The translations under genes were made by a program, and so were the position numbers. Below, piece by piece: positions 1-5,153 of a stretch of DNA of 11,064 nucleotides. The notes beneath the pieces are model-generated. The model saw nothing but the letters and a program-made list of their open reading frames with translations, was not told the DNA's origin and made no database searches. The first letter of the stretch is position 1. The number at the start of each line of letters is the position of its first letter. This DNA comes from an uncultured archaeon (GTDB lineage Archaea; Nanobdellota; Nanobdellia; Woesearchaeales; ARS49): NCBI GenBank assembly GCA_902385765.1, contig CABMGU010000049.1, positions 1 to 11,064 of the forward strand, given 5' to 3'.

Positions 1-72
1 ACCCTCATTTAAAATAGTTTATAACCACTGAGGAGATATTAACAAAGGGCGTTTTGGCAGAAAACTCACTCG

Positions 73-115
73 TCAAGAACAACCATTTTTGAGCAAAATG
101 ATTGGTTGTTCTTGA
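73..115. repeat. Inverted repeat, operator-like, copy 1
   Basis: TCAAGAACAACCA at 73-85 is the exact reverse complement of TGGTTGTTCTTGA at 103-115, a 13-bp perfect inverted repeat around a 17-nt centre. The right arm continues as GAGCA. The same arms, with one mismatch, recur at 9029-9068 around the TATA box of a small winged-helix gene. The repetition at two distant loci argues for a protein-binding site over a chance hairpin; that role is inferred. Confidence 0.65.
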
Positions 116-121
116 GCACAC

Positions 122-141
122 TCGGAAAGCTCACTTTCCGA
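122..141. repeat. Short perfect hairpin
   Basis: TCGGAAAG (122-129) and CTTTCCGA (134-141) form a perfect 8-bp stem with a 4-nt loop (CTCA). It begins 7 nt after the right arm of the inverted repeat at 73-115. It lacks a following T-run on either strand, so it is not a clear terminator. It may be part of a structured transcript or a second protein-binding site. Confidence 0.5.
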
Positions 142-151
142 TGTTCAGACA

Positions 152-206
152 CGCTGAAAACAAGCCATCCGGATAGTGCCTACGCGTTTTTTATGGTCTT
201 TCAGCG
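152..206. repeat. Inverted repeat with 39-nt centre
   Basis: CGCTGAAA (152-159) pairs perfectly with TTTCAGCG (199-206). The enclosed 39 nt contain the word ATAGTGCCTA (173-182), which recurs three more times in the window. Third of three consecutive inverted repeats in the first 210 bases. Function unknown. Confidence 0.4.
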
Positions 207-678
207 ATTTTTACCCAGCCACTCACTCCAGTCTTGACAATGAAAATCAACAAGTTAGGCATCAGAAAGACATTTATTAATTAGGCACGAGAATTTTATT
301 TTCGTTCTTTCTGAAACTTTTTGACCAGCGCTCACTTTTAGCGAACAAATGTGATGAAAAAGTGAGAGTTTCGTAGCAAATTAACAGATATTTTGGAATG
401 GCTATTTTTTGTTAGATGTTTTAAAGAATGTTGTTTCTTAATTTGTATTTTACAAATCCTATTTTGCAGAATATTTCTTATTAAAATCTTTGTTACCAAA
501 ACACAGGAACAAACAAGTAGTGAAAAGAATTGAATGCGCCAAGCGCGTTTAAACGGCCCCAGAAGCGATTTATCGTCGAAAGCATAAATACACAAAAGTT
601 TGAAAAAATGAAAAATCAGGCAAATAATGAAGCCCTCAAAACAGCATAATTTCGGGATTAAAACCAGTTACAAAAACT

Positions 679-793
679 TGTCAGGGATAATCCCAGAAAC
701 AGCTTAAATTTGCAACTTTTGCCAAGTTTTGACCTGGAACCAGGGGTACAGGCAAGGAAGACCTTGACCTCATTTGTCGGGATAATCGGAAAA
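679..793. repeat. Imperfect direct repeat of a GGGATAATC palindrome
   Basis: TTGTCAGGGATAATCCCAG (from about 679) contains the perfect palindrome GGGATAATCCC (684-694). A related word, TTGTCGGGATAATCGG, occurs at about 774-790. Both resemble the GGGATAGTCCC units of the array at 3023-3296, which links the two gene-free stretches. Function unknown. Confidence 0.45.
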
Positions 794-1150
794 TAAAGGG
801 AAAAATGCCGGCGCTGACGGGAAAATGGGAGAAAATGATGGGAAGGTGGTTTGAGGTTTTGGAATGGGTTGGTGAAAAGTGTCGGGATTTTTTGATAATT
901 TGCGCTGGCAAGGGTAAAAAGTAAACCGTTTGGAAATGGTATGAATCATTTTTTTAAAAAAGTCTTTACCACGGGCATTTAAACGCGAAATCGGCGGTTT
1001 TTTCGATGAGAAAAAATCATTGAAAAAAAGTTGATTAAAAGTTTTAAGCAAAAACTGAAAGTTTCTGATGTCGGTATTTTGGTAACACGTGTCGGCAAAA
1101 TCGGAAAATTTTTAATCTTTGAAAAAATTCAATGTTTTGAAAGAGGTGCA

Positions 1151-1651
1151 ATGATGGAATTTCTCCTCGGAAATGCGGAACCAATAAACCAGGAAGTAGA
1201 GGAACTCTCAAAAGTCCTTGTAGCAAGATTTGGGCTCTCGCCGAGGAAAAAAGACGGAAACGCACAGCTACACAAACTCCTTCTGCAGCTGTATGAGCGC
1301 AAGAAGGAAGCAAACAGGTAAAAAAAGCCAGAACTGGCAGTACTGCCTGTCGAAGAAATGGCGCTTTATGCTGACATCAAAAGACAGACGATGTACGACT
1401 ACCTGCGAAGATGGCTGGACCTGCAAATACTGAAAAAAACAAGCTTTGTCTCAGGAGGAAAAGTCGTCATAGGCTACGAGCTCAACGGCAACAACCTTGA
1501 AGGGGCATTCAGGAAAGCAGAATCGACGCTGAAAGGACACCTGGAGGCAAGCTTCAGGATAATCGAACAGCTCCAAAACGAGATAAAAAAAGAAAAACTA
1601 AGGTCTACACCCACGCAAGAAGAGAATTCAGACCAACAACATTCTCCTTAG
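1151..1651 (+). pseudogene. HTH regulator-like gene split by an in-frame TAA
   Basis: A reading frame of 56 codons from ATG 1151 (a second ATG at 1154) ends at TAA 1319-1321, then continues in the same frame for 109 codons to TAG 1649-1651. Both halves look coding and fit one protein. A helical N-terminal part (VEELSKVLVARFGLSPRKK) leads into a winged-HTH-like segment: LPVEEMALYADIKRQTMYDY, then a wing near SFVSGGKVVIGYELNG. A coiled-coil tail and a polar C-terminus follow. GAGGTG at 1143-1148 is a plausible Shine-Dalgarno sequence for ATG 1154; the frame extends upstream of 1151, but that part looks non-coding. The inner ATG at 1358 has no clear Shine-Dalgarno or TATA box. The best reading is one gene with a nonsense mutation; stop readthrough, a sequencing error or two separate genes remain possible. 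The 3' end overlaps the convergent gene by 47 bp. A role in DNA binding is inferred. Confidence 0.6.
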
Positions 1652-2138
1652 ACTGAATAAGCCTGAACTCAGGGTCAAGCTTCAGGAAAACAGTGGTTCC
1701 ATCAAGCTTTTTCACGACGGGAACGCCCTTCTGGATCATGCTCGTAATGTTGTCCATAACAACAGACTTTGACATCGGCAAATCCTTGGCAATCTGCTCA
1801 TAGGACGCGTACGGCTGAGTTTCAGTCAACAGGTAAAGCGCCTGAAAGACCTCTTTCTCCTTGCCGGACAAAGGCTGAATCTCAAAGCATTTCTCGACTT
1901 TAGAACCCCTCACAAGCAACGTGAGTTCATCTATGCGCTCAGAAAGCTTGTCCAGCTTCCTGTTTAGCTCGTTAAGAAACTCAGTCGTAGCTGAGAGCTC
2001 ATCGGTGTTCTCGTTGATGGCCTGCCTATGGTCATCAAGCTCCTCACGCATGCACTCAAGCACGCTGGAGCATTCCTGGCGAAACACAACACCATCACTC
2101 GACAGCAATAGTTCTTGCTTGTCGCGAATTTCAACCAC
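1605..2138 (-). CDS. Coiled-coil plus winged-HTH protein, function unknown
   Basis: A 177-residue protein read from GTG at 2138; no in-frame ATG suits better, and the upstream context GGGGTGG may help ribosome binding. Residues 30-80 form a heptad-like helical segment (NENTDELSATTEFLNELNRK, then LDKLSERIDELTLLV). Residues 88-165 look like a winged helix of MarR/TrmB type: KEKEVFQALYLL, then the helix pair around SYEQIAKDLPMSKSVVMDNI, then a wing at KKLDGTTVFLKLD. This suggests a DNA-binding protein that dimerises through its N-terminal coil. I associate similar proteins with Woesearchaeota but cannot name a characterised member. It lies downstream of another coiled-coil/winged-HTH gene on the same strand, separated by a terminator-like hairpin, and has its own TATA-like box. 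Its last 47 bp overlap the convergent gene ending at 1651. Confidence 0.8.
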   Translation of the reverse strand: MVEIRDKQELLLSSDGVVFRQECSSVLECMREELDDHRQAINENTDELSATTEFLNELNRKLDKLSERIDELTLLVRGSKVEKCFEIQPLSGKEKEVFQALYLLTETQPYASYEQIAKDLPMSKSVVMDNITSMIQKGVPVVKKLDGTTVFLKLDPEFRLIQSKENVVGLNSLLAWV

Positions 2139-2173
2139 CCCATTTAGTCGAATGAGTTTTTGGAAAGGGAAGA

Positions 2174-2184
2174 AGTTTAAATGC
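2174..2184 (-). promoter_or_regulatory. TATA-like box for the 1605-2138 gene
   Basis: On the minus strand the word CATTTAAACTT, centred near 2179, matches the archaeal TTTAWA-type TATA box. A start of transcription about 26 nt downstream (near 2152) would leave a leader of roughly 14 nt before GTG 2138. Confidence 0.5.
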
Positions 2185-2230
2185 TTTTTGGTAGGGAAAA
2201 AAATTCGGAAAATGCTTAAAATACGCCCTG

Positions 2231-2268
2231 TTTTTCTCTTCCCTTAGCTTGCGCAGGGAAAAGAAAAA
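2231..2268 (-). terminator. Terminator-like hairpin after the 2305-2973 gene
   Basis: TTTTTCTCTTCCCT (2231-2244) pairs with AGGGAAAAGAAAAA (2255-2268): 14 positions with one mismatch and a 10-nt loop. Read on the minus strand it lies 37 nt after the TGA of the upstream gene, before the promoter of the next. The stem arms are themselves T- and A-rich, so an oligo-T stretch is present on the minus strand. It could end the upstream transcript or stabilise its 3' end. Confidence 0.45.
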
Positions 2269-2304
2269 CGTCATTCAGCAGGCGACGAAATCAGCAATCA
2301 AAAA

Positions 2305-2973
2305 TCAATGCTCAACGTGCTGAGGAGAGGCAACGTAAACAGTATGTTTTCCGTCGCTAACAACCTGCAAAGCCTGCTCAGCTTCCATCTCCTCCAGAAT
2401 ACGGTAAAAGCTCGATTTCGAGCAAAGACCCTGCTCGTCAACAACCATCTCTCTAAGCTGCAAAGCGCCAACACGGCCATACTTGTGAACAAGACCCAGG
2501 ACGAGGTTCTTGATGTAGTCCTTGCTATTCCTGGCAAGCTTGCGCATAAGCTTCTCTTTCAAGGCAGTGGCTGGCTGTTTCTCAGAGCTGTCGCTAGGTG
2601 ACTGGTACTCCAAAGGGCGTACTGCAAGAGGAGACTTCTCCCTCCTCAACTCCAACAGCTCAATCTTCTGCTCAATATGCCTGATACGCTGCAAAATCGG
2701 ATCAAAATTGTAGAACTGCTCGACGAGCTGCTTGATCTCGCCTGGCGTCTTAGGCAAATGCTGAACAGTCACCTTAAGCTCGTTCAAGGCAAACTTCTGC
2801 TCCTCGGCGAGACGCTTCAAGGCGGTGTTCTGGTCGATAAGCTGCTGGTTCTGCTGATACAGGTAGCTAACCCACTGATACAGCGAGTCAGTATCCTGCT
2901 TCACCTTAGCAAAGGACTGCGAGACGGAAGCATCCATCTCAGCCAACCTCTTTGTACCGAACAAATCAAACAT
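2305..2973 (-). CDS. Long coiled-coil plus C-terminal winged-HTH protein
   Basis: A 222-residue protein. I chose ATG 2973, although an in-frame ATG exists at 3012, because a TATA-like box (2992-3004) sits about 26 nt upstream of 2973, as expected for a leaderless message, and the 3012 extension would overlap that box. The N-terminus (MFDLFGTKRLAEMD) leads into long helices at about residues 10-80 and 85-115 (for example IRHIEQKIELLELRREK). A polar linker and then a winged-helix-like domain from about 140 follow, with GALQLREMVVDEQG, SKSSFYRILEEMEAEQALQ and a wing at SDGKHTVYVA. This looks like a DNA-binding protein that oligomerises through its coil. I do not recognise a characterised family. 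The 11-bp repeat array lies immediately upstream of its promoter, making it the natural candidate to bind that array (inference). Confidence 0.8.
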   Translation of the reverse strand: MFDLFGTKRLAEMDASVSQSFAKVKQDTDSLYQWVSYLYQQNQQLIDQNTALKRLAEEQKFALNELKVTVQHLPKTPGEIKQLVEQFYNFDPILQRIRHIEQKIELLELRREKSPLAVRPLEYQSPSDSSEKQPATALKEKLMRKLARNSKDYIKNLVLGLVHKYGRVGALQLREMVVDEQGLCSKSSFYRILEEMEAEQALQVVSDGKHTVYVASPQHVEH

Positions 2974-2991
2974 AAAAGCTGTTAATGATGG

Positions 2992-3004
2992 TTTATTTAA
3001 ATAT
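2992..3004 (-). promoter_or_regulatory. TATA-like box for the 2305-2973 gene
   Basis: The minus strand reads AAATATTTAAATAAACC here. The TATA-like core is centred near 2999, about 26 nt from ATG 2973, suggesting a leaderless transcript. The first repeat unit of the upstream array begins about 20 bp further upstream (3023), close enough for a bound protein to affect promoter access. Confidence 0.6.
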
Positions 3005-3022
3005 TTTATCATTCCAGAGTCT

Positions 3023-3296
3023 TGGGACGGTCCCAGAAATGGGACTGGGACTGGGAATATTTTGGGATAGTCCCAGGACCGATTTATCGACGATAAAAAC
3101 GCGCGACTGGGACAGTCTCAGGACGGTCCCGGGATAGTCTCAGGATAGTCCCAATACCGTCTCAGGAATAGATTGGGACTATTTTGGGACCATCTTGGGA
3201 ATGGTTTATCGACTATATTATATGTGGAACTGGGACAGTCTCAGGACCGTCTCAGGACTGGGACGGTACTGGGACAGGACTTTTGTGGGAACGATA
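3023..3296. repeat. 11-bp periodic palindromic repeat array
   Basis: Units of consensus YRGGAYNGTCY recur with a strict 11-bp step. The clearest run starts at 3108, 3119, 3130, 3141, 3152, 3163, 3174, 3185 and 3196 (TGGGACAGTCT, CAGGACGGTCC, CGGGATAGTCT, CAGGATAGTCC and so on). A second run starts at 3231, 3242, 3253, 3264, 3275 and 3286. Earlier units begin at 3023 and 3063. Adjacent units create 13-bp near-palindromes such as TGGGACGGTCCCA (3023-3035). A 19-nt word is repeated exactly at 3106-3124 and 3229-3247. The period is about one helical turn, so sites would face the same side of the DNA. The units are too short and lack the spacer structure of a CRISPR array. A binding array for the neighbouring winged-helix protein is plausible but inferred. 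Confidence 0.8.
3083..3098. repeat. Palindrome TTTATCGACGATAAA, copy 1
   Basis: A 15-bp palindrome with a single central base interrupts the 11-bp array. The 16-mer TTTATCGACGATAAAA occurs again at 4004-4019 inside rsmE. A weaker version, TTTATCGACTATA, lies at 3205-3217 in the equivalent place before the second run of 11-bp units. Confidence 0.65.
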
Positions 3297-3365
3297 GGTT
3301 AAAATAGTAGTTATGGCTACCTGACAGATCAAGAAGAAAATTTGGGATAGAAAAAGTGGATGAGA

Positions 3366-3432
3366 AAAAATTTGACCAAAAAAAATGTTTTTGACCAGGG
3401 GTAAAAAAATGATTTTGGCTGGGGAAAAAACA
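3366..3432. repeat. Imperfect tandem repeat, TTTGACC/A-run type
   Basis: Two to three degenerate units of about 22 nt follow one another: ATTTGACCAAAAAAAATG, then TTTTTGACCAGGGGTAAA, then ATTTTGGCTGGGGAAA. The core TTTTTGACCAG also occurs at 318-328 and a related ACCAGGGGTA near 739-748. No function recognised. Confidence 0.45.
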
Positions 3433-3554
3433 CCACAAAATAAGCAACATTTGGGCACCAGAATTTGAGGGTTTGGGTTGGGTGCGAAAGAATTAAAAGA
3501 GAGGGTTGTTAGGCACCGTAATTAAGAAGAAAATATCAAGTTTGTGAGTAAAAA

Positions 3555-4262
3555 GTGAGAGTTCGCCTGTATGTTCCGGAAGCTGAAAACAACAAAGAAG
3601 TAGCCATTTCTAAAGAACAAGTTAGGCACCTGAAGGTCCTGAGAGTGAAAGAAGGCGACAAAATAGGCATATTCGACGGCAAAGGACACGAATTTGAAGC
3701 AACCTATTCTGGAAAAGTGAGCGACAAGCTGTTGCTGGAAAGACCAATAAGGCTGAGAGAAGAACCGAGAGTCAAGATAACACTCGCAATAGCAGTCCCA
3801 AAAGGGGCAAGAATGGACGTTCTTGTAGAGAAAGTGAGCGAAATAGGCGTCAGCAACATAGTGCCTATCATCTGCAGCAGGAGCGTAGTAGAGCCAAGAG
3901 AGGCAAAAGTAGAACGATGGAGAAAAATCGCAATAGAAGCCTGCTCACAATGCGAGAGAAGCATAGTGCCTACGATATCTGAGCCGATAAAGTTCGCAGA
4001 GCTTTTATCGACGATAAAACAATACAATCACGTGTTTGTCTGCCATATGACAGGAACCCCATTAACAAAAGAACACTGCGAATGCCCGAGCATAATGCTC
4101 ATAGTCGGACCAGAAGGAGACTTCACGCCAGCAGAACTTGATGCAGCAAAAGAAGCAGGATGCACAATGGTCTCACTCGGACCAACAATACTAAGAACAG
4201 AAACAGCAGGAATAGTAGCAATAGGACAAATAGTCGGATTAAGCCAAAAGGCTTATAAATAA
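3555..4262 (+). CDS. rsmE: 16S rRNA (uracil-N3) methyltransferase, RsmE family
   Basis: A 235-residue protein of normal length for RsmE, a SPOUT-class SAM-dependent enzyme that methylates N3 of the uracil equivalent to U1498 in the 16S rRNA of E. coli. Residues 1-70 fit the N-terminal PUA-like RNA-binding domain. Residues 73-235 fit the SPOUT fold, with the knot motifs GPEGDF (185-190) and LGPTILRTETAGIVAIGQI (208-226) that bind SAM, and the conserved RWRKIAIEACSQCERS block (121-136). The start is GTG 3555; a weak TATA-like word near 3530-3537 would give a leaderless or nearly leaderless message. Inside the gene are two copies of ATAGTGCCTA (3858 and 3963), each encoding Ile-Val-Pro with the otherwise unused Pro codon CCT, and the palindrome at 4004-4019. 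Its last codons carry the promoter of rpoL. Confidence 0.93.
   Translation: MRVRLYVPEAENNKEVAISKEQVRHLKVLRVKEGDKIGIFDGKGHEFEATYSGKVSDKLLLERPIRLREEPRVKITLAIAVPKGARMDVLVEKVSEIGVSNIVPIICSRSVVEPREAKVERWRKIAIEACSQCERSIVPTISEPIKFAELLSTIKQYNHVFVCHMTGTPLTKEHCECPSIMLIVGPEGDFTPAELDAAKEAGCTMVSLGPTILRTETAGIVAIGQIVGLSQKAYK
4004..4019. repeat. Palindrome TTTATCGACGATAAA, copy 2, inside rsmE
   Basis: Exact 16-base match to 3083-3098, here coding for Leu-Ser-Thr-Ile-Lys around residues 150-155 of RsmE. Because it falls in a gene, its presence may be chance, but the 16-base identity to an intergenic palindrome 920 bp away is unlikely without a shared cause. Confidence 0.6.
4252..4262 (+). promoter_or_regulatory. 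TATA-like box for rpoL within rsmE 3' end
   Basis: CTTATAAATAA spans the final codons and stop of rsmE. Its centre (about 4256) lies 27 nt before the ATG at 4283, which fits a leaderless rpoL transcript. The same word GCTTATAAA precedes the ribosomal protein operon (5841-5849). Confidence 0.65.
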
Positions 4263-4282
4263 GACATAGGTTGCAAGAGAAT

Positions 4283-4555
4283 ATGGAAATAAACATCGTC
4301 GAAGAAAAGAAAAACAAGCTCATCTTTGAAATAACAGGCGAAGGACACACACTCAGCAACGTTCTAAGAAAAGAATTAAACAGCGACGAACACGTAAAAA
4401 CAGCAGCATACACAATCGACCACCCACTCATAGAAAAACCAAGATTCGTGCTAGAAACAGACGGAGCAGACCCGAAAAAGACACTCATTGCTGCTGCCAA
4501 AAGAGCACAAAAAGAACTTGAAAAAGCCAAGTCAGAAGCGAAAGAGCTCAAGTAA
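4283..4555 (+). CDS. rpoL: DNA-directed RNA polymerase subunit L
   Basis: A 90-residue protein matching archaeal RpoL (Rpo11, homologue of eukaryotic Rpb11 and of the bacterial alpha N-terminal domain), which pairs with RpoD (Rpo3) to form the assembly platform of RNA polymerase. The signature is GEGHTLSNVLRKEL near residues 19-32, followed by the conserved HPLIEKPRFVLETDG region (47-61) and a C-terminal helix rich in Lys, Ala and Glu (to residue 90). ATG 4283 is chosen over the in-frame TTG at 4271 because of the TATA-like box 27 nt upstream and the usual N-terminus of the family. Length is typical. It stands on + between rsmE and an unrecognised gene. Confidence 0.93.
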   Translation: MEINIVEEKKNKLIFEITGEGHTLSNVLRKELNSDEHVKTAAYTIDHPLIEKPRFVLETDGADPKKTLIAAAKRAQKELEKAKSEAKELK

Positions 4556-4641
4556 GAATTTCTAAGTTTTTGATTATTTCTGCATCACTACGATAAAACA
4601 CTCCTCACAATGCGCTCCGAGTTCCACTCAGTCGCGCTTGT

Positions 4642-4660
4642 TCGTCGAAAAATATAAAAA
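4642..4660 (+). promoter_or_regulatory. TATA-like promoter for the 4683 gene and uppS
   Basis: TCGTCGAAA followed by AATATAAAAA gives a purine-rich upstream element and a TATA-like core centred near 4655, 28 nt before ATG 4683. This supports a leaderless transcript and a start at 4683, not at the TTG at 4638. ATAGTGCCTA (4669-4678) lies between the box and the start codon. Confidence 0.6.
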
Positions 4661-4682
4661 TACAAGGCATAGTGCCTATGAT

Positions 4683-5153
4683 ATGTTTGTACGAGTCAAG
4701 AAAATAAAGGGGAAACCGTACGCTTACCTGGTGGAAAACGAATGGACACCCTGGGGAAGCAGACAAAGAGTCACTAAGTACTTAGGAAAGACAAGCACAC
4801 TAACCAGATTCTCAGAAGGACTGCTTGATTTGCCAACAGGACTGCAAGAAGCAATACTTGAAGCAGCAGCACAAGAACTCGTTAATCACGGGTTTGCACG
4901 CGAAGGAACGATTTTGAAACAAGAAGACATTACCGTAGACCTGCAAGAAAAGACAGTACGACAAAAAGGCAAAAAAATCGTACTTGGAATGAATGAAGGA
5001 TACCTCTGCGACCACACACTACAACAACTACTCACTTTCACACCAGAAGAAAGACCAGACGAAAGCGCCAAGAAACTGGCATCGCTGGCGCTTGAAGCAG
5101 GATTGAAGCTAAGCAACGAACAATTCGTGCACTTGTTCGAGCAGGTAAAATGA
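4683..5153 (+). CDS. Unrecognised archaeal protein coupled to uppS
   Basis: A 156-residue protein read from ATG 4683. An upstream TTG at 4638 would add 15 residues but lies before the TATA-like box. The first 35 residues (FVRVKKIKGKPYAYLVE, then GSRQRVTKYLGK) resemble a beta-rich module that I associate with the N-termini of some transposases and of archaeal proteins of unknown function. The remainder is helical with a central strand-like segment (ITVDLQEKTVRQKGKKIVLG) and has no transposase catalytic region, so it is not a transposase. The C-terminal part (SAKKLASLALEAGLKLSNEQ) is helical. Its TGA overlaps the ATG of the prenyltransferase gene (ATGA at 5150-5153), so the two are probably translated together. 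A link to lipid-carrier synthesis or to translation is only contextual. Confidence 0.8.
   Translation: MFVRVKKIKGKPYAYLVENEWTPWGSRQRVTKYLGKTSTLTRFSEGLLDLPTGLQEAILEAAAQELVNHGFAREGTILKQEDITVDLQEKTVRQKGKKIVLGMNEGYLCDHTLQQLLTFTPEERPDESAKKLASLALEAGLKLSNEQFVHLFEQVK

Larger units (their letters stand above)
1..1150. other. Long gene-free stretch with repeats
   Basis: I see no convincing protein gene here. The reading frames present are short, low in complexity and rich in Phe, Ser, Lys and Asn, without a supporting start signal. The stretch is AT-rich, with three inverted repeats in the first 206 bases and G-rich repeated words between 679 and 850. A TATA-like word near 16-27 (read on the minus strand) could serve a gene starting just left of the window. 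TCGTCGAAA at 573-581 followed by ATAAATACA resembles the element before the gene at 4683 (TCGTCGAAA at 4642-4650, then ATATAAAAATACA), so a + strand transcript starting near 610 is possible. No tRNA, rRNA or other RNA family was recognised. Confidence 0.6.
2974..3554. other. Gene-free stretch between wHTH gene and rsmE
   Basis: No protein gene is supported here. From left to right it holds the promoter of the minus-strand wHTH gene, the 11-bp periodic array (3023-3296), A/T-rich imperfect repeats (about 3366-3432), and a G-rich segment leading to rsmE. The + strand is visibly G-richer than C here, the opposite of the flanking coding regions. Several words are shared with 250-370: GGCACNAGAATTT, TTTTTGACCAG and AAAAAGTGAGAGTT. 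Confidence 0.6.

Noticed and set aside
351..357. GTGATGA as box C of a C/D guide RNA
   Set aside because: No D box (CTGA) or C'/D' pair at suitable distance downstream.
608..649. Tiny + strand frame of 13 codons (MKNQANNEALKTA) after a TATA-like word at 583-590
   Set aside because: The box is only about 21 nt from the ATG, there is no ribosome binding site, and 13 codons give no coding evidence. Kept only as a hint that a transcript may start here.
338..1051. Minus-strand open frames at 338-595, 681-911 and 770-1051
   Set aside because: They have low-complexity, Phe/Ser/Lys-rich translations, no recognisable domain, no good start signal, and lie over repeats and G-rich words. They look like chance frames in AT-rich DNA.
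1319..1327. Programmed or accidental frameshift at the A-run in the HTH gene
   Set aside because: The frames before and after are identical; the interruption is a single TAA in frame, so no shift is needed.
3023..3296. CRISPR array
   Set aside because: Units are 11 bp, contiguous and degenerate, with no unique spacers of constant length and no cas gene nearby.
3013..3554. Replication origin
   Set aside because: Repeats and AT-rich DNA would fit, but there is no orc1/cdc6 gene, I see no clear origin recognition box, and codon-level strand bias does not switch across the region.
4683..4790. Transposase or insertion sequence
   Set aside because: Only the N-terminal module resembles that seen in some transposases. 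There is no catalytic domain, no inverted repeat ends, and the gene is coupled to uppS.
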